Position numbers and translations under genes: made by a program
Shown here: positions 1 through 6,883 of the stretch, piece by piece
Numbering within the stretch: the first letter of the stretch is position 1
How the letters are laid out: every line of letters starts with the position of its first letter
NCBI GenBank assembly: GCA_020849935.1
Contig: JADZFJ010000150.1
Coordinates: forward strand, 1 to 7,277
DNA: 7,277 bases
Source: Crocinitomix sp.
Lineage (GTDB): Bacteria > Bacteroidota > Bacteroidia > Flavobacteriales_D > Crocinitomicaceae
Direction: 5' to 3'
The notes under the pieces: model-generated
Database searches by the model: none
What the model was told of the DNA's origin: nothing
Seen by the model: the letters and a program-made list of their open reading frames with translations, nothing else

Positions 1-1
1 A

Positions 2-2734
2 TTTAATGTATTGCATCCAATGGGATATGATTCATTTGGATTGCCTGCCGAGCAATACGCCATTCAAACTGGGCAACATCCTGCTATTACGACCGAAGAA
101 AATTTAAAAAGATACCGCTATCAATTGGATCAATTAGGTTTTTCTTTTGATTGGGATCGTGAGGTTAGAACTTCTGATCCTAATTATTATAAATGGACCC
201 AATGGATTTTTAAGCAGATTTATAATGCGTGGTATAATGTTACGGCCAACAAAGCACAGTCTATTGATGATTTGATGGTCATTTTTGAGAACGAAGGAAA
301 TGAAACCGTAAAAGCACATACGTCTTGCACCACTATTTTTTCGGCGAGTGATTGGAAAGGATTTTCAGAAGCGGAAAAACAAAAAATATTAATGCAGTAT
401 CGGTTAACTTATTTAGCCGATTCATGGGTGAATTGGTGTCCTGCTTTAGGCACTGTTTTGGCCAATGATGAAATTAAAGATGGAGTTTCAGAACGAGGCG
501 GACATCCGGTCGAACAAAAATTAATGCGCCAATGGAGTATGCGAATTACTGCATACGCCGAACGTTTAATTCAGGATTTGGATGAGGTAGATTGGTCTGA
601 ATCCATTAAAGATCAACAAAAAAATTGGATTGGAAAATCGATTGGTGCTTCGGTGGTTTTTCAAACGGAAAATGGGGATGCGATTGAAGTGTTTACCACC
701 CGACCTGACACTATTTTTGGGGTTTCGTTTATGGTCTTAGCGCCGGAACATCCCTTGGTGAATAAAATTACGACTGAAAAGTACCAAGAAAATGTTGCCC
801 AATATCAAAAACAAACAGGTTTACGTACCGAGCGCGATCGTCAAGCGGACATTAAAACCATTAGTGGAGCTTTTACAGGTGCGTATGCAATTCACCCGTT
901 TACAGGAAAAAAATTAGAAATTTGGATTGCAGATTACGTGTTAGCAAGCTACGGAACGGGTGCAGTGATGGCGGTTCCATGTGGCGATCAACGTGATCAT
1001 GATTTTGCAGGTCATTTTGGAATTGAAATCATCAATATTTTTAAAGGAATTGAGATTTCTGAGAAGGCCTACGCCGAGAAAGATGCCGTTATTGCCAATT
1101 CTGATTTTTTAAGCGATTTACCGGTTAAAGAAGCCATTCGTGCGGCGATTGTTGCCATTGAAGAAAAAGGAATTGGAAAAGGACAAACAAATTATCGTCT
1201 CCGCGATGCTGTTTTTTCACGTCAACGGTATTGGGGCGAACCTTTCCCGGTTTATTATAAAAATGAAATTCCTTATTTGGTTTCGGATGAGGCCTTGCCT
1301 GTTACTTTGCCAGAAATAGATAAATATTTGCCAACAAGCGATGGCGAGCCACCTTTGGCACGCGCTAAACGAGAAGATTGGAATGCCTTTGATGGCGACA
1401 GAATGGAATACAATACCATGCCAGGTTGGGCAGGTTCTTCTTGGTATTTTTTAAGATACATGGATCCTCACAACGAAAAAGCTTTTGTATCTAAAGAAAA
1501 AGCCGATTATTGGAACCAAGTGGATTTGTATATCGGCGGCTCTGAGCACGCTACCGGTCACCTCCTCTACTCTCGCTTTTGGACAAAATTTTTGTTTGAT
1601 ATGGGGTTCATCAGCTTTACCGAACCTTTTAAGAAAATGATTAACCAAGGGATGATTTTGGGGCGAAGTAGTTTTGTGTATCGATATATTTTAGATCCTA
1701 TATTTCAATCTAATGAACTTTCAGAAAACGATAATGAATTAATCATAAAATTCATAAAAGAAAACCAAGTTTATCTGTCTAAAGATCTACATGAAACATC
1801 TAAAAAAAACAGTTTAGATTCTATCAGAAAATTTATCGAAGAGAAGAAAAGTCTATTTAATAAGACAAATGGTCATATTGCATTTTCTGATTCAAATCTA
1901 AAGTATGTCAATGCCTTATATGCAGACATACATCTTATAGATAATGATAAATTGGACATTGAAGGATTTAGAAATTGGTTGCCCGATTACAAAAATGCTG
2001 AATTTATTTTGTCTGATGACGGCACATACACATGTGGGAATGAAGTCGAAAAAATGTCCAAATCGAAATACAACGTTCAAACTCCCGATGAATTAGTAGA
2101 AAAATTTGGAGCGGATACTTTGCGTTGTTACGAGATGTTTTTAGGACCTTTAGAACAAGCCAAACCTTGGGATACCAAAGGAATTAATGGGGTGCATAAT
2201 TTCTTACGGAAATTTTGGCGCTTGTTTCACGATGCCAACAATAATTTTGTGGTGAGTGATGGTTTGGCGGACAAAGCTTCCTTAAAAACACTCCACAAAA
2301 CCATCAAAAAAATTCAAGACGATTTAGAGCGTTATTCATTTAATACCGCCGTTTCGAATTTTATGATTGCTACCAACGAACTCACGGAACAAAAGTGTAA
2401 TAATCGGGAAGTTTTAAGTCAATTGCTTATTTTATTATCGCCTTATGCACCGCATATTACAGAAGAATTGTGGGCCTTGTTAGGAAATGAAAAAAGCATC
2501 ACACAAACTGTTTTCCCGAATTTTGATCCAGCGTATTTAGTGGAAGCTGAGTTTGCCTATCCAGTATCCTTTAATGGAAAAATGCGGTTTACCTTGCCTT
2601 TACCAACAGACATGGACAAAGAAGCCGTCGAAAAAGCGGTCCTTGAAAACGAACAAACACTGAAATATTTAGATGGAAATTCTCCTAAAAAAGTAATTGT
2701 CGTTCAAGGTAAGATTGTGAACATCGTACTCTAA
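2..2734 (+). CDS. leuS: Leucyl-tRNA synthetase (LeuRS), 5'-truncated by the window edge
   Basis: Cytoplasmic class Ia aminoacyl-tRNA synthetase that charges tRNA-Leu with leucine using ATP. The frame is open to the left edge and begins FNVLHPMGYDSFGLPAEQ, so the true start and the HIGH motif lie upstream. The TTG at 11 is an internal Leu codon. Counting from that codon as residue 1, I see: a Zn-1-like region with NWCP but without the second Cys pair; the CP1 editing domain with TTRPDT (229-234) and GTGAVMAVP followed by Asp326, the likely equivalent of the conserved editing Asp; SRQRYWGEPFP; GSEHATGHLLYSRFW; KMSKS (681-685); an anticodon-binding part (RYSFNTAVSNFM, SPYAPHITEELW); and an intact C-terminus ending in tandem TAA TAA stops. 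Between FVYR (about 558) and YADIHL (about 637) lies an unusually long, very AT-rich stretch in the leucine-specific domain. It is in frame, and the catalytic motifs around it are intact, so the gene is probably functional. Confidence 0.97.
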   Translation, partial: FNVLHPMGYDSFGLPAEQYAIQTGQHPAITTEENLKRYRYQLDQLGFSFDWDREVRTSDPNYYKWTQWIFKQIYNAWYNVTANKAQSIDDLMVIFENEGNETVKAHTSCTTIFSASDWKGFSEAEKQKILMQYRLTYLADSWVNWCPALGTVLANDEIKDGVSERGGHPVEQKLMRQWSMRITAYAERLIQDLDEVDWSESIKDQQKNWIGKSIGASVVFQTENGDAIEVFTTRPDTIFGVSFMVLAPEHPLVNKITTEKYQENVAQYQKQTGLRTERDRQADIKTISGAFTGAYAIHPFTGKKLEIWIADYVLASYGTGAVMAVPCGDQRDHDFAGHFGIEIINIFKGIEISEKAYAEKDAVIANSDFLSDLPVKEAIRAAIVAIEEKGIGKGQTNYRLRDAVFSRQRYWGEPFPVYYKNEIPYLVSDEALPVTLPEIDKYLPTSDGEPPLARAKREDWNAFDGDRMEYNTMPGWAGSSWYFLRYMDPHNEKAFVSKEKADYWNQVDLYIGGSEHATGHLLYSRFWTKFLFDMGFISFTEPFKKMINQGMILGRSSFVYRYILDPIFQSNELSENDNELIIKFIKENQVYLSKDLHETSKKNSLDSIRKFIEEKKSLFNKTNGHIAFSDSNLKYVNALYADIHLIDNDKLDIEGFRNWLPDYKNAEFILSDDGTYTCGNEVEKMSKSKYNVQTPDELVEKFGADTLRCYEMFLGPLEQAKPWDTKGINGVHNFLRKFWRLFHDANNNFVVSDGLADKASLKTLHKTIKKIQDDLERYSFNTAVSNFMIATNELTEQKCNNREVLSQLLILLSPYAPHITEELWALLGNEKSITQTVFPNFDPAYLVEAEFAYPVSFNGKMRFTLPLPTDMDKEAVEKAVLENEQTLKYLDGNSPKKVIVVQGKIVNIVL

Positions 2735-2756
2735 TAAAGGCTTCAAATTCAAAGAA

Positions 2757-2792
2757 AATTTAAAGCCAACCAAAATTTTTGATGGCTAAATT
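2757..2792. repeat. Imperfect palindrome just after leuS
   Basis: An AT-rich imperfect inverted repeat lies 22 nt past the leuS stop. The outer arms are AATTTA(AA)GCCA and TGGCTAAATT, and the inner A-run faces a T-run. It has an AA bulge and mismatches and no T-tract directly after it, so it is a weak terminator on its own. It could add to 3'-end processing of the leuS transcript ahead of the stronger hairpin downstream. Confidence 0.4.
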
Positions 2793-2799
2793 ATCGAAC

Positions 2800-2844
2800 A
2801 AAAAAAAGGCAAGTGATCTATTGACCGCTTGCCTTCATTTTTTT
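2800..2844. terminator. Bidirectional intrinsic terminator between convergent genes
   Basis: Stem arms AAGGCAAGTG (2806-2815) and CGCTTGCCTT (2826-2835) pair over 10 bp with one G-U wobble around a 10-nt loop. An A-run lies on the left (2800-2807) and seven Ts on the right (2838-2844), so the hairpin followed by a U-tract can work in both directions. It sits between the leuS stop (2734) and the stop of the minus-strand copper/haem gene (2855), where a shared terminator is expected. Confidence 0.85.
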
Positions 2845-2854
2845 AATGGTTTAC

Positions 2855-4414
2855 TTAATTTTTTATCATTCTACCTGAATACGGTTTTCCATCAATCAAC
2901 ATGGAGTAATTATAAATTCCTTTCGAAACCTCAACACCTAAATCGTTGGTGCCGTTCCAAATAATTTGTTGCTGACCTGGGGTTTGTTCACCCTTAAATA
3001 ATTTGTTTACCACACGACCATTCATATCGTAAATAAATAAACTTACATACGCATTTTCAGTCAAGTTATATTCAATAGCGATGGTATTGTCAAACGGATT
3101 TGGATATACATTGACTTCACTTGGAGGCAAATTCGCTTGTTCCGTATTTAAATAAATCGTATTGATACTATCCACGTTAATAAACTCATCGCCAGCTTGG
3201 TACGCCATGATGTGAAAATAAATCAAAAACATTTCATCCGTCGTATTAAGTCCTGGATAAACATCTATTGGAGGATCCGAAGGATTATGCGGGTTGGCGA
3301 TCGTATTGTCATATACCCCATTTCCATACAATTGACTTCCAATTGGCATGTGTTGCATGTATTTAAACCAATAAAAATCTTGCCAATCAAAATCCCATTT
3401 CGGAATTCGAATGTAAGGAATCGTATCCGCATCAGGATTAATAGCATAGGCTTCGATTGATTTTCCTAGCAAGTGCATGTGTGGAAACACACTCATCACT
3501 GTTAAATCATACGGCACCGATTCGATTGTTGCATTTACTGGTGTTAATTCGTTTGCTGTCAATTCAAAGTCCCAATTTTGCAAATAAGGTCCAGCTAAAA
3601 TCTCTCTAAAACCAATAACAGGCTCATCGTAGAAATAAATATTGATTTTAGTTTGGTCAAATTCGCCGTAACTTCCGTGCGGATAATGTAAGGCAAAAAC
3701 AAGGTTCGAACCCGCTTTTAATTTCATCCCTGACGAAAACTCATCCGTTTGTAAAAAAATAGTTGGACTACATCCTGGCGTGTATCCTCCAATTAATGGT
3801 TCGGCTGTTGGTCCTCCGCAATTTCCACCAATGGTATCGGTAGCGTACGAGCCATCTTCATCAATATAAACCAAACAATGGTGTACAATTGAACGATTAG
3901 AAGGAATAATTTCAACCGCCTTAATAATACGATCTTCGGCTAAACCAGTTGGAATTGCAAAACACACATAATCATCATGTAAGGCCGTTGCTTTACTCAT
4001 GTAATTCGGCATTTGAAGCACCAAATCAGGCGTTCCGGGCAATACCTTATCACCCGAATAAACAGGCGGCGGTGGAGCCAATTCAGGATCACCTTCTAAT
4101 CCACCTTCGTTGGCCCAATCAATGATTGTGTTGCGCTCATATTCCGTCATAATTCGCTCACCAAAATAATGTTGAAACGAAGAATCAGCAGTCCAAGGAG
4201 GCATGATATTAAAAGAGACATACTCTTCAATTAAAGAGCGATAATCATACGCCGTGCTGTATTCCATCAAAGAAAAAGGAGCAACTCCTTCGGGATGGTG
4301 ACAAACGGTACAATTATTATAAAAAACTTCCGCTGCGTCTTCGCTCCAAGTTGGTTGGGCAAAACCAGCAAAAAAGGTCATAATTGACCCCGTAAGAAGT
4401 GCTAATTTTTTCAT
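2855..4414 (-). CDS. Secreted c-haem / type II copper monooxygenase-like protein with T9SS type A sorting domain
   Basis: A 519-residue exported multidomain protein. Residues 1-19 are a signal peptide (MKK start, hydrophobic core, likely cut near GFA/Q). A CTVCH haem-c motif at 35-39 is followed by MPPW, where Met71 is a candidate axial ligand, and then by a Pro-rich linker (about 110-130). The centre resembles peptidylglycine/dopamine beta-hydroxylase copper domains. His178-His179 and His243 match the CuH site; His312-x-His314 and Met395 (TDEMF) match the CuM site. Spacings of 64, 69 and 81 residues are close to those of PHM (H107/H108, H172, H242/H244, M314). Residues about 437-519, from VYPNPFDN to GRMIKN, form a type A T9SS C-terminal domain, implying periplasmic folding and then export to the cell surface. 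The family is linked to ascorbate-type, copper-dependent hydroxylation; the substrate here is unknown. The gene has its own promoter and no functional link to dxr upstream. Start: ATG at 4414, directly before the signal peptide. Confidence 0.85.
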   Translation of the reverse strand: MKKLALLTGSIMTFFAGFAQPTWSEDAAEVFYNNCTVCHHPEGVAPFSLMEYSTAYDYRSLIEEYVSFNIMPPWTADSSFQHYFGERIMTEYERNTIIDWANEGGLEGDPELAPPPPVYSGDKVLPGTPDLVLQMPNYMSKATALHDDYVCFAIPTGLAEDRIIKAVEIIPSNRSIVHHCLVYIDEDGSYATDTIGGNCGGPTAEPLIGGYTPGCSPTIFLQTDEFSSGMKLKAGSNLVFALHYPHGSYGEFDQTKINIYFYDEPVIGFREILAGPYLQNWDFELTANELTPVNATIESVPYDLTVMSVFPHMHLLGKSIEAYAINPDADTIPYIRIPKWDFDWQDFYWFKYMQHMPIGSQLYGNGVYDNTIANPHNPSDPPIDVYPGLNTTDEMFLIYFHIMAYQAGDEFINVDSINTIYLNTEQANLPPSEVNVYPNPFDNTIAIEYNLTENAYVSLFIYDMNGRVVNKLFKGEQTPGQQQIIWNGTNDLGVEVSKGIYNYSMLIDGKPYSGRMIKN

Positions 4415-4433
4415 AGATAGTATAGTATTGAGT

Positions 4434-4464
4434 CAAATATACAATACTAATTCGAAAAAACCAA
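4434..4464 (-). promoter_or_regulatory. Bacteroidota sigma-A-type promoter for the copper/haem gene
   Basis: On the minus strand, TTG (4464-4462), 20 nt, then TATATTTG (4441-4434) match the Bacteroidota consensus TTG-N17-23-TAnnTTTG exactly. The box ends 19 nt before the ATG at 4414, leaving a short leader with no Shine-Dalgarno sequence. The -33 element starts only 4 nt after the dxr stop codon, so this gene is transcribed independently even though the gap is only 54 nt. Confidence 0.8.
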
Positions 4465-4468
4465 CCTT

Positions 4469-5635
4469 TTAAAGTTTTGAAATAATTTCACTTGCCAGGT
4501 GTCGAGCTTCTAAATCAGTCGTGTATAACGAAGTTAAAGACGGATTTGCACTAAAATTGGCCATCGCAAGCACTTTTTCATTGATTTCAGCAATGTCCAA
4601 AAATTTAATTTTATCGTTCAAAAAAGCCTCTACCGTCACTTCGTTCGCCGCATTTAATACACAGGGTAAATTCCCTCCTTTTTCCATGGCATCGTAGGCC
4701 AATTGAAGATTTCTAAAGGTGTCTAAATCTGGCTTTTCGAAGGTTAAATTTGGATAATTTAAAAAATCAAACCGTTCAAAATCAGTTTCAAATCGTTGTG
4801 GATAGGTTAAGGCGTATTGAATTGGCAATTTCATGTCTGGCAAACCCATTTGCGCTTTCATCGAGCCATCTTTAAATTGCACCAACGAATGGATAATGGA
4901 TTGAGGGTGAACAATGACATCAATTTGCTGATTGGTTAAGCCAAACAACCACTTGGCTTCAATTACTTCCAGCCCTTTATTCATCATTGATGCCGAATCG
5001 ATCGTAATTTTTGCACCCATTTCCCAATTCGGGTGTTTTAATGCTTGTGCTTTCGTTATTGAAGCTAAATCTTCTCTTTTTTTACCCCTAAACGGTCCAC
5101 CCGAAGCAGTAAGGTAAATTTTTTCGATCGGGTTCATCGCTTCACCTGTCAAACATTGAAAAATCGCCGAATGTTCCGAATCAACAGGGTAGATATTCAC
5201 CCCTTTTTCTTTTGCCAATTTCGTCACAATTTCGCCCGCCACCACCAAGGTTTCTTTGTTGGCTAAGGCGATATTTTTACCCGCTTCAATGGCGGCAATG
5301 GTTGGTTTTAAACCTGAAAAACCTACCAAGGCGGTTAAAACAATGTCAATTTCGGCCATTTGTGCCACCGAAATTAAGGCCTCTTCGCCGGTATAAACTT
5401 TTACGTCCGAATTTTTAAGTGCTTCGTTTACTTTCGGATAACCAGCTTTGTCCACAATCACCACCACATTCGGATTAAACTTTAAGGCCTGTTCAATCAA
5501 CAAATCCGCATTTTTGTGCGCTGTTAAAACAGAAATTTCAAAAAGATGAGGGTTTGCAGCCACCACCTCCAAGGTCTGTTTTCCAATCGATCCTGTAGAT
5601 CCGAATAAAGCAATGCGTTTTTTAACTGTTGACAT
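4469..5635 (-). CDS. dxr: 1-deoxy-D-xylulose 5-phosphate reductoisomerase (DXR)
   Basis: Cytoplasmic enzyme of the MEP (non-mevalonate) isoprenoid pathway. It converts DXP to 2-C-methyl-D-erythritol 4-phosphate with NADPH and a divalent metal, and is the fosmidomycin target of the family. At 388 residues it is full length. With M1 at the ATG at 5635: the NADPH-binding GSTGSIG is at 12-18; ANKETLVVAGE follows; VDSEHSAIFQ carries metal ligands Asp152 and Glu154; ASGGPFRG forms the substrate loop; HPNWEMG, then SASMMNKGLEVIEA with Asn219, Lys220 and metal ligand Glu223; then HPQSIIHSLV and the C-terminal helical part. An in-frame TTG further upstream (5644) would add MLS but lies inside the -7 promoter box, so the ATG at 5635 is the better start. 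rseP, which I expect next to dxr in many Bacteroidota, does not follow it here. Confidence 0.97.
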   Translation of the reverse strand: MSTVKKRIALFGSTGSIGKQTLEVVAANPHLFEISVLTAHKNADLLIEQALKFNPNVVVIVDKAGYPKVNEALKNSDVKVYTGEEALISVAQMAEIDIVLTALVGFSGLKPTIAAIEAGKNIALANKETLVVAGEIVTKLAKEKGVNIYPVDSEHSAIFQCLTGEAMNPIEKIYLTASGGPFRGKKREDLASITKAQALKHPNWEMGAKITIDSASMMNKGLEVIEAKWLFGLTNQQIDVIVHPQSIIHSLVQFKDGSMKAQMGLPDMKLPIQYALTYPQRFETDFERFDFLNYPNLTFEKPDLDTFRNLQLAYDAMEKGGNLPCVLNAANEVTVEAFLNDKIKFLDIAEINEKVLAMANFSANPSLTSLYTTDLEARHLASEIISKL

Positions 5636-5641
5636 AGACAA

Positions 5642-5672
5642 CAAAAATAGACATTGAAGATGTAATATCCAA
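5642..5672 (-). promoter_or_regulatory. dxr: Bacteroidota promoter for dxr, giving a nearly leaderless mRNA
   Basis: On the minus strand, TTG (5672-5670), 20 nt, then TATTTTTG (5649-5642) fit TTG-N17-23-TAnnTTTG. The box ends only 6 nt before the dxr ATG at 5635. Transcription normally starts several bases after this box, so the message should begin at or very near the start codon. The promoter position also rules out the upstream TTG start. Confidence 0.75.
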
Positions 5673-5714
5673 GAATGACACCTTATAACAACAGAACTCA
5701 GCGCCCGTATCTAC

Positions 5715-6134
5715 TTAGGCTTTTGTCCACGTTTTTGTATCGTACAGCCAACCCATGTAGCCACGCACCATCAAATTACCATTGTCCAACCAAAGTTTAC
5801 ACGAATAAGCTTCGCCCACTTTTGGGTCGTAAATAGTGCCACCAACCCATTTATTATCTTTATAGACAAAATTGTTTAAAAACACCATTTGCATAATTGT
5901 CCGTGTTTTAAGGTCGTTATCCGGATTTTTTTCATCCAATTTTGGATTCCCCGCTTCGTCATTCGGTTCGGCCAGCCAAATCACACGACCAAAATATTTA
6001 GCTTCGAGGGCGTAAATTTCAACTTTTACATCTTGTATTTGCGTGAGCCAAACGCCCACAATCGCATTTGGATTTGCAAAAGAAAGACTCGAACAACCAA
6101 TCATCAAAAAAAGGAGAACACGCATATTTTTCAT
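5715..6134 (-). CDS. Secreted DUF2147 family protein (copy 1, downstream)
   Basis: A 139-residue exported protein. A signal peptide covers about residues 1-20 (hydrophobic core VLLFLMIGCSSLSFA, likely cut at SFA/NPN). The mature part, about 119 residues, is a complete DUF2147 domain: VGVWLTQIQDVKVEIY near its start, then FGRVIWL, GGTIYDPKVGEAYSCKLWL, GNLMVRGYMGWL and TKTWTKA at the end. The family is small, secreted and beta-rich, with no established biochemical function; I do not assign one. The Cys at 14 lies in a poor lipobox (LMIGC) and the paralogue has no match there, so soluble periplasmic export is more likely than lipidation. It lies 108 nt downstream of a close paralogue on the same strand and is about 70% identical to it over the mature region by hand alignment. 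A second in-frame ATG at 6125 is a possible alternative start. Confidence 0.9.
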   Translation of the reverse strand: MKNMRVLLFLMIGCSSLSFANPNAIVGVWLTQIQDVKVEIYALEAKYFGRVIWLAEPNDEAGNPKLDEKNPDNDLKTRTIMQMVFLNNFVYKDNKWVGGTIYDPKVGEAYSCKLWLDNGNLMVRGYMGWLYDTKTWTKA

Positions 6135-6139
6135 ATCCG

Positions 6140-6170
6140 TAAAGGTAGTCTATAAAATATTCATTTTAAA
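6140..6170 (-). promoter_or_regulatory. Diverged promoter-like element before DUF2147 copy 1
   Basis: On the minus strand, TTTA (6170-6167), 19 nt, then TACCTTTA (6147-6140) resemble TTTG-N19-TAnnTTTG with the last G of each box changed to A. The -7-like box ends 5 nt before the ATG at 6134. The same TAYCTTTA-N5-ATG arrangement precedes the paralogue, which supports function, but each box deviates from consensus. Confidence 0.4.
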
Positions 6171-6242
6171 CTATTTAAAGGATTTATGTAACAGAAATAG
6201 TTAATTGTGTAAACCAAGGTCTCACACATCGTAAACTCGTTG

Positions 6243-6665
6243 TTAAGCTTTTGCCCTAGTCCAAGTTTTAGTGTCAAACAACCACCCCAGATAACCCCTC
6301 ACCATCAAATTCCCATTTTCGAGCCAAAGCTTACACGAATAGGTTTCCCCCTCTTTCGGATCGTAAATCGTTCCACCAGTCCACTCACCATCCGAGTAAA
6401 CAAAACCACTCAAAATGTCAATTTGCAAAATCGGCCTCGTTTTTAATTTGGCATTCGGATTTTTCTCATCCACTTTTGGTCGTCCTTCCTCATCTTTAGG
6501 TTCAGCCATCCAAATCACCCGCCCATGAAATTTATCCACTTTCTTATAAATTTCAACTTTTGCATCCTTAATTTGTGTCATCCAAACCCCCAAAATCCCA
6601 TCCGGATTAGCGGAACCCACCAACGAACAAACCATCATCAACACAATCAAACCCATTTTTTTCAT
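6243..6665 (-). CDS. Secreted DUF2147 family protein (copy 2, upstream)
   Basis: A 140-residue exported protein, close paralogue of the gene downstream. The signal peptide is MKKMGLIVLMMVCSLVGSA, likely cut at GSA/NPD, so the two mature proteins begin at the same place (NP). The DUF2147 domain is complete: LGVWMTQIKDAKVEIY, HGRVIWM, GGTIYDPKEGETYSCKLWL, GNLMVRGYLGWLF and TKTWTRAKA at the end. Hand alignment aligns about 119 mature positions without gaps, about 83 identical. The signal peptides differ much more, and the differences cluster in residues after KVEIY, in the LKTR to FVY segment, and at the C-terminal tail. This fits an old tandem duplication under purifying selection. No function is assigned. 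The ATG at 6656 (M4) is an alternative start. Confidence 0.9.
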   Translation of the reverse strand: MKKMGLIVLMMVCSLVGSANPDGILGVWMTQIKDAKVEIYKKVDKFHGRVIWMAEPKDEEGRPKVDEKNPNAKLKTRPILQIDILSGFVYSDGEWTGGTIYDPKEGETYSCKLWLENGNLMVRGYLGWLFDTKTWTRAKA

Positions 6666-6670
6666 AAAAC

Positions 6671-6694
6671 TAAAGATAGAATTATTATTTTAAA
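6671..6694 (-). promoter_or_regulatory. Diverged promoter-like element before DUF2147 copy 2
   Basis: TATCTTTA (6678-6671, minus strand) ends 5 nt before the ATG at 6665, exactly as in the paralogue. Upstream lies TTTAAAAT (6694-6687), also found upstream of copy 1, but the distance to the box is shorter here, so the -33 position is not conserved. I see no good TTG at the consensus distance. Low confidence as a promoter, better as shared ancestral upstream sequence. Confidence 0.3.
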
Positions 6695-6735
6695 TCTGCA
6701 CATAATTCACAGGTGGTTTATTTTCAGAACCTTTT

Positions 6736-6816
6736 CCTGCTATTCGCTTTAGTCCCGACATCCCGTCCCCAACGAGTTGGGGATCGGGATCGTCGGGAGC
6801 TATCGCTTCTATCAGG
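6736..6816. repeat. REP/MITE-like palindromic element
   Basis: The core (6753-6798) folds into a 21-bp hairpin in three perfect blocks: TCCCGAC/GTCGGGA, ATCCCG/CGGGAT and TCCCCAAC/GTTGGGGA. Two single-base bulges (T6784, C6791) separate them and the loop is 2-4 nt. The core is flanked by near-identical direct repeats, GCTATTCGCTT (6739-6749) and GCTATCGCTT (6799-6808), and the whole is bounded by CCTG (6736) and CAGG (6813-6816). It is GC-rich in an AT-rich gap. The form is typical of dispersed palindromic elements (REP, nonautonomous), but that it is repeated elsewhere cannot be seen from one window. No T-tract follows, so it is not a standard terminator. Confidence 0.6.
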
Positions 6817-6824
6817 GGTAGGAG

Positions 6825-6850
6825 TTGAGTATTGAGTTTGAGTTTAGAGT
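6825..6850. repeat. Short degenerate tandem TTGAGT tract
   Basis: TTGAGT recurs three times in a row (6825, 6832, 6838) followed by a decayed TAGAGT copy. It directly follows the palindromic element. No function is evident; it may be replication slippage or a remnant of repeat-associated sequence. Confidence 0.4.
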
Positions 6851-6883
6851 GTGAGGACAAATTGTGGAGTCTTGAGGGCTAAG

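Noticed and set aside
11..13. TTG as the start of leuS
   Set aside because: The frame is open to the left edge and FNVLHPMG is normal internal LeuRS sequence, so this is an internal Leu codon.
3197..3460. Plus-strand ORF of 87 codons
   Set aside because: It lies opposite the copper-binding part of the secreted protein, has an Arg/Ile-rich composition typical of antisense frames, and matches no family I know.
5636..5644. Upstream TTG start for dxr giving MLSMSTV
   Set aside because: It overlaps the -7 promoter box (TATTTTTG) and would lie before the expected transcription start; the ATG at 5635 begins three residues later with a normal DXR N-terminus.
6090..6095. Lipobox at LMIGC in DUF2147 copy 1
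   Set aside because: Met at -3 is a poor fit and the paralogue has MMVC with no lipobox, while both have a good signal peptidase I site just before NP.
5889..6155. Plus-strand ORFs opposite the DUF2147 genes (also 6240-6446 and 6525-6752)
   Set aside because: They are antisense frames of conserved domains; their presence opposite both paralogues follows from the duplication.
6753..6798. Strong hairpin as a simple transcription terminator or CRISPR-type repeat
   Set aside because: No T-tract follows on either strand and there is only one copy in the window, so neither label fits.
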